Part shown: one piece after another, positions 35,583 to 43,926 of the stretch
How positions within the stretch are numbered: the first letter of the stretch is position 1
Layout of the letters: every line of letters starts with the position of its first letter
NCBI GenBank assembly: GCA_019421015.1
Contig: JAHZGC010000001.1
Location: 227,509 to 291,508, forward strand
Direction of reading: 5' to 3'
Length of the DNA stretch: 64,000 bases
Source of the DNA: Coriobacteriaceae bacterium
GTDB taxonomy: Bacteria; Actinomycetota; Coriobacteriia; Coriobacteriales; UMGS124
The notes under the pieces: model-generated
What the model saw: only the letters and a program-made list of their open reading frames with translations
Database searches by the model: none
What the model was told of the DNA's origin: nothing
Program-made: the position numbers and the translations under genes

Positions 35583-36648
35583 AGTTGGCGGTCTCAGTGA
35601 TCGTGCCGCCGCCCACCACGTCGTCGCCGCGATAGGCCACGGCTGCCTGACCGGGGGCGACGGCGCGCACGGGCTCGGCGAACTCGATGCGCACGCCCCC
35701 GTCGGGCAGAGACACGATGGTCGCCGGCGCGGGTGCCTGCCGGTAGTGGGTCTTGACCTGCACCGCCGAGGGCTTCTCCGCCACGTCCGCAGGGTCGGCG
35801 ATCCAGTTCCAGCGCTCGACCACGCAGGCCTGGGCGAGCAGGTTGTCGGGGCCTCCCAGGGTCACGGTGTTGGTCGCGGCGTCCTTGGCGCACACGAACG
35901 CCGGCGCGCCCAGGGCCACGCCGAGCCCCTTGCGCTGGCCTATGGTGTAGGCGGCCAGCCCGCGGTGCTCGCCCACGGTGCGGCCGTCGACGGTGACGAG
36001 GGGGCCGGCCGGGTAGGGGCCGCCATGGAGTCGCTCTAGGAATCCCAGGTAGTCGCCGTCGGGCACAAAGCAAATGTCCTGGCTCTCGCCTTTGTGGGCG
36101 TTTGAGAGGCCCAACTGTTCGGCAATGACGCGGACTTCGGGCTTGGTGAGGGCACCCAGGGGGAAGAGCGTCCCGGCGAGCTGGTCTTGGGAGAGCCCGG
36201 CCAAGAAGTAGCTCTGGTCTTTGGCGGGGTCGGCTGCGCGGAGCAGCCGGTGGCGCTTGTCGGGGGCTCCGTGGGACACCTGGGCGTAGTGGCCCGTGGC
36301 CAGGTAGTCGAACCCCTGCTCCCGGGCGTAGTTGAGCAGCAACCCGAACTTGACCGTGCGGTTGCAGGTGAAGCAGGGGTTGGGGGTGCGCCCCGCCTCG
36401 TAGGTGCGCACGAAGTCGTCTATCACGAGCTCCCTAAACCGCTCGCGCCAGTCGAGCACGCGGTGCTCGATGCCCATACGGGCGGCCACGGCGGCGGCGT
36501 CGGCCAGGTCGCGCGCCACCGCGGGGGAGTCGGGCCCGTCGTGGAGGAGCATGGTGGCGCCCACGACCTCGTGGCCCGCTCCCAGCAGCAGGTGGGCCGC
36601 CACGCTCGAGTCGACGCCGCCGCTCATGGCGGCCAGCACGCGGGGCAT
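35581..36648 (-). CDS. mnmA: tRNA-specific 2-thiouridylase MnmA
   Basis: 355 residues. The PP-loop SGGVDSS (residues 9-15), the first catalytic Cys region NPCFTCN (near 92) and the second QDICFVPDGDYLGF are all present. The enzyme adenylates C2 of wobble uridine in Lys/Glu/Gln tRNAs and inserts sulfur delivered from a cysteine desulfurase. The desulfurase gene ends four bases upstream, so the sulfur donor and acceptor are encoded together. Confidence 0.96.
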   Translation of the reverse strand: MPRVLAAMSGGVDSSVAAHLLLGAGHEVVGATMLLHDGPDSPAVARDLADAAAVAARMGIEHRVLDWRERFRELVIDDFVRTYEAGRTPNPCFTCNRTVKFGLLLNYAREQGFDYLATGHYAQVSHGAPDKRHRLLRAADPAKDQSYFLAGLSQDQLAGTLFPLGALTKPEVRVIAEQLGLSNAHKGESQDICFVPDGDYLGFLERLHGGPYPAGPLVTVDGRTVGEHRGLAAYTIGQRKGLGVALGAPAFVCAKDAATNTVTLGGPDNLLAQACVVERWNWIADPADVAEKPSAVQVKTHYRQAPAPATIVSLPDGGVRIEFAEPVRAVAPGQAAVAYRGDDVVGGGTITETAN

Positions 36649-36652
36649 GGGG

Positions 36653-37813
36653 CTACCGGTTCTTCTCGCGCAGGGCCGCCACGGCGTCGTGCACGGCGGC
36701 TATGGCGGCGATCACGTCGGTGCGGCTCGTGTCGAGGCAGGGGGAGAGGCGCAGCTGACCGTTGGCCAGCGCCTCAGGTACGCCCATGGCGGTGAGCACG
36801 GGGCTCGCGGTGCGCACGCCCGACTCGCAGGCGGCTCCCGCCGAGGCGCACACGCCCATGCGGTCGAGCGCGGCCACCAGCTCGTGACGGTCGATGTCCT
36901 CGAAGCACACGCAGAGCGTTCCCGGCGAGCGCAGGGTACCGGTGCCGACGACATGGGCGCCGGGGATGTCCGAGAGACCCGCCTCCAGCAGGTCGCGCAG
37001 CTCGCCGACGTAGGCGGTGTAGCGAGGAAGGTCGTCGACCGCTTCGCGCAGGGCGCACGCGAGCCCCGCGATGCCCGGCACGTTCTCGGTGCCGGCGCGA
37101 CGGCCGCCTTCTTGGCCGCCGCCAAAGACCAGCGGCACGGGGAGCTCCGGTGCGCCGCCAAGGGCCTCGGGCCTACAGGCGAGCGCCCCCACCCCCTTGG
37201 GGCCGTGGAACTTGTGGGCCGAGAGGCTCAGCAGGTCGATGCCCATCTCGTCCATACGCACGGGCACGTGGCCCATGGCCTGCACGGCGTCGGTGTGAAA
37301 GAGGGCACCGGCGCGGTGGGCGGCCTCGGCGATGGACGCCACCGGCTGCACGGTGCCCACCTCGTTGTTGACGGTCATGACGCTGACGAGACACACGTCG
37401 GGCCCCAGGACCGCCTCGATGGATTCGGGGCTCACGTAGCCGTGCTCGTCGGGGTCCACGAGGGTCACCGGGTTGCCTTGGACGAGCAGCTCGGTGAGGG
37501 TCTGCAGGATTGCGGGGTGCTCGATGGAGGTGGACACGATGCGTGTGCGTCCCCTCGGCTCGCCCCAAGCGACGCCGGTGCGCAGGGCTTGGTTGTCGGC
37601 CTCGGAGCCGCTGGCGGTAAAGACCACGCCTTCGGGTGGGCAGCCCAGGCAGCCGGCCACGGAGGCGCGCGCATCGTCGACCACGGCCCGCGCCGTCCGG
37701 CCGGCGGTGTGGCGCGCCCCGGGATTGCCGTAGGCGGCGGTGTAGCAGGGCACGATGGCTGCCACGACGGAAGGATGCACCGCCGTGGTGGCAGCATTGT
37801 CGAGGTAGATCAT
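36653..37813 (-). CDS. Cysteine desulfurase (NifS/IscS family)
   Basis: 386 residues from the ATG at 37813, with GGAGG five bases upstream. The N-terminus is typical (MIYLDNAATT), the PLP lysine lies in SLSAHKFHGPKG, and the catalytic Cys loop is CASAGAACESG. It takes sulfur from cysteine to a persulfide. It is directly followed by mnmA (4-bp gap), so one role is 2-thiouridine formation; Fe-S cluster assembly is also possible. The active-site loop reads AGAAC rather than the common SGSAC. Confidence 0.94.
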   Translation of the reverse strand: MIYLDNAATTAVHPSVVAAIVPCYTAAYGNPGARHTAGRTARAVVDDARASVAGCLGCPPEGVVFTASGSEADNQALRTGVAWGEPRGRTRIVSTSIEHPAILQTLTELLVQGNPVTLVDPDEHGYVSPESIEAVLGPDVCLVSVMTVNNEVGTVQPVASIAEAAHRAGALFHTDAVQAMGHVPVRMDEMGIDLLSLSAHKFHGPKGVGALACRPEALGGAPELPVPLVFGGGQEGGRRAGTENVPGIAGLACALREAVDDLPRYTAYVGELRDLLEAGLSDIPGAHVVGTGTLRSPGTLCVCFEDIDRHELVAALDRMGVCASAGAACESGVRTASPVLTAMGVPEALANGQLRLSPCLDTSRTDVIAAIAAVHDAVAALREKNR

Positions 37814-37868
37814 AGGACCTCCAAAAAACGCGGCGAGCCAGGTTCCGCAACTCCGCCAAACGCGGGTT

Positions 37869-37938
37869 CTCGGCCGCAAGGCGCCGGGAGGCGATGCGTA
37901 CGTGGGTACGTGAGCCTCCCGGGAACGCCGCGGCCGAG
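37869..37938. repeat. Palindromic intergenic element, copy D
   Basis: 70 bp with outer arms CTCGGCCGC/GCGGCCGAG and inner arms CCGGGAGG/CCTCCCGG around a CGTAC/GTACG hairpin. A 14-bp direct repeat, AGGTTCCGCAACTC, flanks it at 37840-37853 and 37937-37950. It separates the HD-domain gene from the cysteine desulfurase gene. Confidence 0.78.
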
Positions 37939-37948
37939 GTTCCGCAAC

Positions 37949-38506
37949 TCACTGCACGTGGGGGCTGGTGCGCATGGCTTGGATGGTTTTGTCTAGCAGC
38001 TCGTCCAGCTCGATACCGAGCATGCGCGCCCCCTCCTCGATGGTCTCGCGAGAGCAGCCGGCGGCGAAGCGCTTGTCCTTGAACTTCTTCTTGAGCGACT
38101 TGAGCTCCATGTCGTCGACGCTCTTGGAGGGGCGCATGGCCGCCGCCGCGCCGACGAGGCCGGTGAGCTCGTCCACGGCGAACAGGGTGCGCTCCATCGG
38201 CGACTCCGGGGGCAGGTCCACGCAGTGGCCGTGGCCGTGGCTTGCGCAGGCCCGCACCACGAGCTCGTCGATGCCCGCCTCGCGCATGAGCTCCTGGCCG
38301 CGCACGCAGTGCTCCTCGGGCCAGCGCTCAAAGTCCAGGTCGTGGAGGATTCCCACCGTCTGCCAGAGGTCGGCCTCCTCGGGAGCGCCTGAGTCGACGG
38401 CATACCAGCGCATCACGTCGCCCACGATCTGGCCGTGCAGGAGGTGGAACTCTCCTTCGTTGTACTGCTTGAGCAACTCAAAGGCTTCTTCGGGCGTGGG
38501 GATCAC
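37949..38506 (-). CDS. HD-domain protein
   Basis: 185 residues. The HD signature is visible as H-L-L-H near residue 22 and GILHDLDFE near residue 52, with a later HGHGH metal-type cluster. Such small HD proteins are predicted metal-dependent phosphohydrolases, but substrates are unknown. It lies between cysK and the cysteine desulfurase on the same strand; a role in sulfur metabolism is only suggested by position. Its stop codon overlaps the repeat that flanks copy D. Confidence 0.82.
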   Translation of the reverse strand: MIPTPEEAFELLKQYNEGEFHLLHGQIVGDVMRWYAVDSGAPEEADLWQTVGILHDLDFERWPEEHCVRGQELMREAGIDELVVRACASHGHGHCVDLPPESPMERTLFAVDELTGLVGAAAAMRPSKSVDDMELKSLKKKFKDKRFAAGCSRETIEEGARMLGIELDELLDKTIQAMRTSPHVQ

Positions 38507-38610
38507 GGGGCCTCCTCGAGGTGAGAGCGGTATTTCGACGGCATATGATCATAGCGCTACTGCGGGACCGACGCCGAGGGGGGTTGTTCCCGATCGCCCA
38601 GGCACGGAGG

Positions 38611-38655
38611 CGGGGGCGCCGGTGGCAGTCGCGCGTTTTTGCCCTGGCGCCCCCG
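38611..38655 (-). terminator. Hairpin after cysK
   Basis: Perfect 10-bp arms CGGGGGCGCC (38611-38620) and GGCGCCCCCG (38646-38655) lie about 20 bases past the cysK stop. No U-tract follows in the transcript direction, so termination is uncertain. Confidence 0.4.
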
Positions 38656-38673
38656 TGTCGGTGCCCGCCGGGC

Positions 38674-39609
38674 CTATGCCTCGGGGAACAGGGGGGTCGA
38701 GATATAGCGCTCGCCGGTGTCGGGCAGTAGGGCCACGACGGTCTTGCCCGCGTTTTCGGGGCGTTTTGCCAGCTCAAGGGCCGCCCACAGTGCCGCACCC
38801 GACGAGATGCCCACGAGCACGCCCTCCTTGTGGGCCAACAAGCGGGCGGCGGCAAACGCATCGTCGTCTCGAACGTCCACGACCTCGTCGTACACGTGGG
38901 TGTCGAGCACCTGGGGCACGAACCCGGCCCCGATGCCCTGGATCTTGTGGGCACCTCCGTGTCCCTCGCTCAGCACGGGGGAGGAGGCCGGCTCGACCGC
39001 CACGACCTCCACCGAGGGCTTCTTCTCCTTGAGGTATGCTCCCACGCCCGTGAGGGTGCCGCCGGTGCCCACGCCGGCCACAAAGACGCCCACGGCCCCG
39101 TCGGTGTCGTCCCAGATCTCGGGGCCGGTGGTGGCGCGGTGGGCGGCTGGGTTCGCAGGGTTGGTGAACTGGCCGGCGATGATGCTGTCGGGAATCTGCG
39201 CGTGGAGCTCGTCGGCCTTGGCGATGGCCCCCTTCATGCCCTCGGCGCCGGGGGTGAGCACGAGCTCGGCGCCGTAGCCCTCCATGAGCTTGCGCCGCTC
39301 CACGCTCATGGTCTCGGGCATCGTGATGATAAGCCGGATGCCGCGGGCGGCGCAGAGGGCCGCCAGCCCGATGCCGGTATTGCCGCTGGTGGGCTCGATG
39401 ACCACGGTGTCGGGGCCCAGCAGGCCGCGCCGCTCGGCGTCGTCAAGGATGCTCTTGGCCACGCGGTCCTTTACGGAGCCGCCGGGGTTAAAGTACTCGA
39501 GCTTTACCAAAACGCGGGCCTTGAGGTCCTGGTCGCGCTCGATGTTCGAGAGCTCAAGCAGCGGCGTGTGACCGATGAGTTGGTCGACCGAGGTGCAGAT
39601 GGCAGCCAT
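38674..39609 (-). CDS. cysK: Cysteine synthase (O-acetylserine sulfhydrylase)
   Basis: 311 residues with GAAAGGA before the ATG. The PLP lysine motif PGGSVKDR, the substrate loop [11 protein letters not shown] and the phosphate-binding [10 protein letters not shown] loop are all intact. It makes cysteine from O-acetylserine and sulfide. It is the first gene of a minus-strand series with an HD protein, cysteine desulfurase and mnmA, which together would supply and use cysteine sulfur. Confidence 0.96.
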   Translation of the reverse strand: MAAICTSVDQLIGHTPLLELSNIERDQDLKARVLVKLEYFNPGGSVKDRVAKSILDDAERRGLLGPDTVVIEPTSGNTGIGLAALCAARGIRLIITMPETMSVERRKLMEGYGAELVLTPGAEGMKGAIAKADELHAQIPDSIIAGQFTNPANPAAHRATTGPEIWDDTDGAVGVFVAGVGTGGTLTGVGAYLKEKKPSVEVVAVEPASSPVLSEGHGGAHKIQGIGAGFVPQVLDTHVYDEVVDVRDDDAFAAARLLAHKEGVLVGISSGAALWAALELAKRPENAGKTVVALLPDTGERYISTPLFPEA

Positions 39610-40034
39610 GGGAGTCCTTTCTGGGAGGGCGTTGCGCTTAGGGGTAACGGACGGCTCTACCGCATCGTACCGTACCGGATACCCAACGCGGGGGTTATCC
39701 CGCCGGTGACAACAGTCTTAACTGGTCGTACACCTGGGGCTTCTATCCCAGCGGCGGTGCGGGATGGTGTAGAACAATCAGTCATCAAAGTTTATGTAGG
39801 ACATATGCGTACACATGAATATTACTCATGATATATACACACGTTATTCGAAATGTCTCTGCGGCCTTCCAATTGTTAGGAACCTTCTGGTCAAAAATTC
39901 CGGTTTGACAACATCGCAAGATGAGAGGTGACAATCCAACGGCGTGTTTTCCCAGGAAAGCACGGTGTAAAAAGGCCAAGGGGGGTTGTCTCGGAGCGCT
40001 TTATCCCTATGCAATGTTGACAAACGGGAATTTC

Positions 40035-40131
40035 TGACCAGCGACCCTCGGGGATGGGCTGGGTGGCCCCTCGGAGTTGCGTTGACCGGCGACCCCCGGG
40101 GATTGGCTGGCCGGCACCCCCGGAGCCGGGT
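40035..40131. repeat. Imperfect ~48-bp tandem duplication
   Basis: Two copies begin TGACC(A/G)GCGACCC (40035 and 40083) and share GGGGAT(G/T)GGCTGG and CGGAG blocks. They are about 80% alike by eye. Confidence 0.5.
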
Positions 40132-40213
40132 TGGCCGGCGGTCGTCATGGGTGCCCCCATCGGCTCGCGTTCCCGGTCCCTGCGGAGAATCTGCGGGCTC
40201 CCCCTTCTTCTGG

Positions 40214-40245
40214 TTGACCTTGACCTCACGTCACCCTCTAGGCTT
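40214..40245 (+). promoter_or_regulatory. MerR-type promoter candidate
   Basis: TTGACC (40214-40219) and TAGGCT (from 40239) are separated by 19 bp, the over-long spacing used by MerR-family activators. It lies about 60 bases upstream of the aldo/keto reductase gene. AdhR/NmlR-type MerR proteins are known to activate such genes; no merR gene is nearby. Confidence 0.45.
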
Positions 40246-40302
40246 GTGCCGACGTATCGCCCGCTAGAGCGCAGGAGCTACCCACGGGAGAGGAGACCCC
40301 CT

Positions 40303-41517
40303 ATGAACTACCGCCCCCTCGGCAAGACGGGCCTTATGGTGAGCGAGATCGGCTTCGGCGGGGAGTGGATCACGCCAGACATGGCCCCCGACCAGGCAAA
40401 GGCCATTCTCGACCACGCAAGCGCCAACGGCATCAACGTCCTCGACTGCTGGATGAGCGACCCGCGCGTGCGCAGCCTCATCGGTGACGCCATCCAAGAC
40501 GACCGCGACCAGTGGATCATCCAGGGCCACATCGGCTCCACCTGGCAGCCCGGACCCATCGACCCGGCCACCTACCAGGGCCCCCGCGACGACCTGGAGA
40601 AGGCCGCCGAGGCCCCCGGCCAGTACGAGCGCACCCGCGACATCGAGAAGGTGCGCGCCGCCTTTGAGGACATGCTCGCGCGCTTCCACACCGACCACAT
40701 CGAGCTCGGCATGATTCACTTTGTGGACGACCCCGCCGAGTTCGACCAGATCATGGCCGGCGGTCCCTACATCGACTACGTGCGCGAGCTCAAGGCCAAC
40801 GGCACCATCGGCCACATCGGCCTTTCGACCCACAACCCCGAGGTGGCCCGCAAGGCGGCCGAGTCGGGCGAGGTCGAGATGGTCATGTTCAGCGTGAACC
40901 CGGCCTTCGACCTGCTGCCGCCCACCCCCGACATCGAGGAGCTATTCAAGCCCTACGCCGAGAACCTCGAGGGCATGGACCCGCAGCGTGCGGAGTTCTA
41001 CGCCATCTGCGAGCGCGAGGGTGTGGGCATCACCGTCATGAAGCCCTTTGCGGGCGGCCGCCTCTTCAGCGCCGAGGACTCCGCGTTCGGTGTGGCGCTC
41101 GCGCCGGTCCAGTGCATCCACTACGCCCTGACGCGCCCCGCCGTAGCTGCGGTCATGGGCGGCTACCGCTCGATCGCCGAGGTCGACGCAGCCCTGGCCT
41201 ACGAGACCGCGACCGAGGCCGAGAAGGACTACGCGAGCGTTCTGGCAGGGGCCCCCAAGCATGCCTACTACGGCCAGTGCACCTACTGCGGCCACTGCGC
41301 TCCCTGCACCGTGGGCATCGACATCGCCGCAGTGAACAAGTACCGTGACCTCGCGGCCATGCAGCCCGAGGTGCCGCCCACGGTCAAGGCCCACTACGAG
41401 GCCCTGGGCGCCCACGGCTCCGACTGCATCGCCTGCGGTGCCTGCGAGCCCCGCTGCCCCTTCGGCGTGCCGATTATCGAGCGCATGGAGCAGGCCGCCG
41501 AGCTGTTCGGGGAGTGA
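40303..41517 (+). CDS. Aldo/keto reductase-fold protein with C-terminal ferredoxin domain, catalytic residues degenerate
   Basis: 404 residues with GGGAGAGGAG before the ATG. An aldo/keto reductase barrel spans about 1-300 (YRPLGKTGLMVSEIGFGG; IGHIGLSTHNPEV). A ferredoxin-like domain with CTYCGHCAPC and CIACGACEPRCPF follows. In the active site the Asp (GINVLDCWM) and His (GMIHF) positions are kept. The usual Tyr is absent (LDCWMSD in place of a DTAxxY pattern), and the usual Lys reads IIQGHIG. Normal hydride-transfer chemistry is therefore doubtful, and an Fe-S electron-transfer or regulatory role is possible. Confidence 0.87.
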   Translation: MNYRPLGKTGLMVSEIGFGGEWITPDMAPDQAKAILDHASANGINVLDCWMSDPRVRSLIGDAIQDDRDQWIIQGHIGSTWQPGPIDPATYQGPRDDLEKAAEAPGQYERTRDIEKVRAAFEDMLARFHTDHIELGMIHFVDDPAEFDQIMAGGPYIDYVRELKANGTIGHIGLSTHNPEVARKAAESGEVEMVMFSVNPAFDLLPPTPDIEELFKPYAENLEGMDPQRAEFYAICEREGVGITVMKPFAGGRLFSAEDSAFGVALAPVQCIHYALTRPAVAAVMGGYRSIAEVDAALAYETATEAEKDYASVLAGAPKHAYYGQCTYCGHCAPCTVGIDIAAVNKYRDLAAMQPEVPPTVKAHYEALGAHGSDCIACGACEPRCPFGVPIIERMEQAAELFGE

Positions 41518-41653
41518 GGACGGGGCGCGCCCTTTTGCGGTTTGTTATGGGCGGTGCCCCGCCGGCGTTCGGGGGATGTCGGGAGCATGCTCTAATTTAC
41601 GGAATGCTGAATATAATTTAGTTAAAACAAGATTCCACATTGCTATATCAGAG

Positions 41654-41701
41654 TAGTCCGTATATACTGAATTATTACAAATATTAAGTATATACGGACT
41701 A
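41654..41701. promoter_or_regulatory. AbiEi operator (perfect inverted repeat)
   Basis: Arms 41654-41668 and 41687-41701 are a perfect 15-bp inverted repeat (TAGTCCGTATATACT) with an 18-bp spacer, ending 17 bases before the abiEi ATG. AbiEi antitoxins repress their own operon by binding inverted repeats in this position. Confidence 0.7.
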
Positions 41702-41718
41702 TCGGAAAGGAGCTAGCG

Positions 41719-42303
41719 ATGCGGAAAATTATTGATCTTGCATGGGAAAACGGCGGCTTTGTAACGACCGCCCAGGTGGAAGGTGAGGGGATTCCTCGAG
41801 CTAGATTATCTGATATGGTGAGGTCGGGTGAGCTCGAGCGCATCCAACGCGGGGTGTACTGCTTGGTTGACTCTTGGGAAGACGAGTATCTGGCGGCGCA
41901 GCTTCGCTTTCCCAGGGGGGTGTTCTCCCATGAAACGGCGCTCTACTTGCACAATTACACCGACCGGACTCCTTTCCGTCTTACGGTGACGCTTCCGCGC
42001 TCCTATAAAGCAACAGAGTTGCGTAGGGCGGGCATGGAGGTGCGCACGTGTGCGAGTGACGTCCTGGGGCTGGGCGTTACTACGGTCAAGACGATTTACG
42101 GCAACGAAGTCCGTGCCTACGACTTGGAGCGAACACTCTGCGACATGGTACGTGGGCGGGCTGTGGTGGACGTGCAGGTGATCAATCCGGCGATGAGGGC
42201 CTATGTGCAAAGCGCGGGCAGAAATGTCCAGAAATTGTTGTCCTATGCTCGAGCCCTTGGAGTAGAAAAGAAGATCCGCTCGTATATAGAGGTGCTGCTA
42301 TGA
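41719..42303 (+). CDS. abiEi: AbiEi-type antitoxin
   Basis: 194 residues with GGAAAGGAG before the ATG. The N-terminal winged helix (TTAQVEGEGIPRARLSDMVR...RIQRGVYC) and the following AbiEi domain (FSHETALYLHNYTDRTPF) are clear. It is the transcriptional autorepressor and antitoxin of an AbiE phage-defence or plasmid-stabilising type IV toxin-antitoxin pair. It overlaps the toxin gene by four bases. The lower GC content of this segment points to horizontal acquisition. Confidence 0.9.
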   Translation: MRKIIDLAWENGGFVTTAQVEGEGIPRARLSDMVRSGELERIQRGVYCLVDSWEDEYLAAQLRFPRGVFSHETALYLHNYTDRTPFRLTVTLPRSYKATELRRAGMEVRTCASDVLGLGVTTVKTIYGNEVRAYDLERTLCDMVRGRAVVDVQVINPAMRAYVQSAGRNVQKLLSYARALGVEKKIRSYIEVLL

Positions 42304-43144
42304 GAACAAAAAATACTATGCAGCTCAAGGCGTACATTCGCAATAAGGCCCGTGAGATGGATGTGCCCCCTCAATTGGTGATGCAGAACTATTTGCTCGA
42401 GCGACTGTTAGAGCGGATCTCGCATTCGTCGTGGCGTGGTCGTATCGTAATAAAAGGGGGCATGCTTATTTCGTCTCTCGTCGGTGTTGATAGGCGTGGC
42501 ACAAAGGACTTGGATGTTACAGTGCGGGGATTTGCGCTCACGCATGAGAATGCCGCAAGAGCGTTCGGGGAAATTGCCGCCATAGATGTGGGCGATGACT
42601 TCGAATTTGATTTCGTGCGTACCGAGGATATACGTGAAGCGGACGACTATCCGGGAATTCGTGTGCACTTGTTGGCCAACTATGAAAGACTGTCTTCACC
42701 CGTGACAGTGGACGTTACGATGGGTGACAAGATTACGCCGGGGCCATTGAATATAATTACCCGTTGATTTTTGATGAGCGCTCGATGCCGCTGATGGCGT
42801 ACCCCTTGGTTACCATACTTGCCGAGAAGCTCGAGACCGTCATTAGCCGTGATGTGGGCAATACGCGACCGCGCGATTATTACGACCTGTACACTCTGTG
42901 GCACACAAGACGTACGGAAGTAGATCCGAATGCACTTGAGGCGGCCTTACGAGCGACGTCCGAAAAACGCCACACGGTTGCAACCATGGGCAACTACAGA
43001 GAGGCGATGGAACGGGTTGCATCCGATTCCGGCATGCTCAGCCAATGGGCGACATATGCCCGTCGATACCCATACGTGGGCGAAATGACGCTCCGACAGA
43101 CATGTGATGTGGTAATTGAAATCATGCGGGCCATCGCCTGGTAG
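42300..43144 (+). pseudogene. abiEii: AbiEii-type nucleotidyltransferase toxin, frameshifted
   Basis: The N-terminal half (from ATG 42300) contains the nucleotidyltransferase motif region IKGGMLISSLVGVDRRGTKD followed by LDVTV. The frame is lost at the G-run 42740-42743 and stops at 42767 after GPLNIITR. The next frame restores the family sequence (AIEYNYPLIFDERSMPLM) and continues through LAEKLETVISR and RPRDYYDLYTL to 43144. One missing base in the G-run explains the break. As read, the toxin is truncated to 155 residues without its C-terminal half, leaving AbiEi without a working partner. A sequencing slip or a phase-variable run are alternatives. Confidence 0.85.
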
Positions 43145-43163
43145 GCGAGGTGTCCGCGCACCC

Positions 43164-43425
43164 TCACCCTTCGTCACCTGCAACCCCCACGAGCTCGAGC
43201 AGCTCCTTGCGCTAGTGTGCGCCCATCTTGCTGTGGATGTGCTTGATGTGGGAGCGCGCCGTGCTCACGCCCACGGTGAGCGCCTCGGCGATGTCGGCCG
43301 CCCGGCGCCCTTGGGCCAGCAGGTAGAGGATCTCCTCCTCGCGCTGGGTTAGGTCGTGGTCCTCTGCCACCTCGTGATAGCGTGCGCCGAGAGAAGCGTG
43401 CGACGCGGTGGCTCTTGCACATATT
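43164..43425 (-). pseudogene. LuxR-family regulator, C-terminal remnant
   Basis: Reading on the minus strand gives a normal GerE helix-turn-helix (LTQREEEILYLLAQGRRAAD, LTVGVSTARSHIKHIHSKMG). An in-frame TAG at 43212-43214 follows, and the natural-looking tail RKELLELVGVAGDEG runs to a TGA at 43164. Upstream the sequence abruptly becomes AT-rich and non-homologous. It is the tail of a membrane LuxR gene broken both by a nonsense codon and by loss of its N-terminal part, beside the abiE island. Confidence 0.75.
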
Positions 43426-43926
43426 AAGTTACTAATTATTAAAGGTTTTTCGCATAAATACGCCCGCAAAAAAGCACATCGTGTACCGTACAGCAGATGA
43501 TATTTATCGAGCAGTATAATTATACAATTCTGATATATAAGGGAATACCTGGTAGATCGGGGTGTCTCTGACAAGTGTTTCCACCCGGCGGGCACTTGAT
43601 GGCCTTGGGACACGGTAAAGGGGCCCATGAGGTTTCCCACAACTGCCAGGTATCTCCAGCTGCGGTACACGAACCCCCTTTATGCGGCTGCATCTCTCTC
43701 AAAATAAGGTTATAGGTTCTACTTTGATGCAAGGGGTCGGCACCATGCCCAGATTGTTCTAAATTGCTCCAGCAGCGATGGCCTACGATGCTGGTCGGCA
43801 CCCGCGCCAGCTGCCTGGACAAACCCTGCCCACACCATGCGCGCCTTTGTCCGCCATCTCCACCCGTCGCCCTGCGGGGTAGAATGCCCCACGACACCGC
43901 ATCGCGAGCGCATCGGGGGAGCCGCC
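43426..43926. other. ~500-bp AT-rich then mixed intergenic region
   Basis: Positions 43426-43560 are strongly AT-rich and unlike the genome average; composition returns to normal by about 43750. I see no gene, repeat or RNA here. It is probably the junction of the imported abiE segment. Confidence 0.45.

Larger units (their letters stand above)
39610..40302. other. 693-bp divergent intergenic region
   Basis: It contains the cysK upstream region, an AT-rich stretch at about 39760-39930 unlike its surroundings, a ~48-bp tandem duplication at 40035-40131 and a promoter-like site at 40214. Possible short reading frames show no codon bias or homology I recognise, so I call no gene. Confidence 0.5.

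Noticed and set aside
39785..39979. 64-codon minus-strand frame in the AT-rich gap before the aldo/keto reductase-like gene
   Set aside because: No ribosome site, codon bias or homology; composition matches non-coding imported DNA.
42740..42767. Programmed ribosomal frameshift in abiEii
   Set aside because: The site is a plain G-run without a slippery heptamer or visible downstream stimulator; mutation, slippage or sequencing error is simpler.
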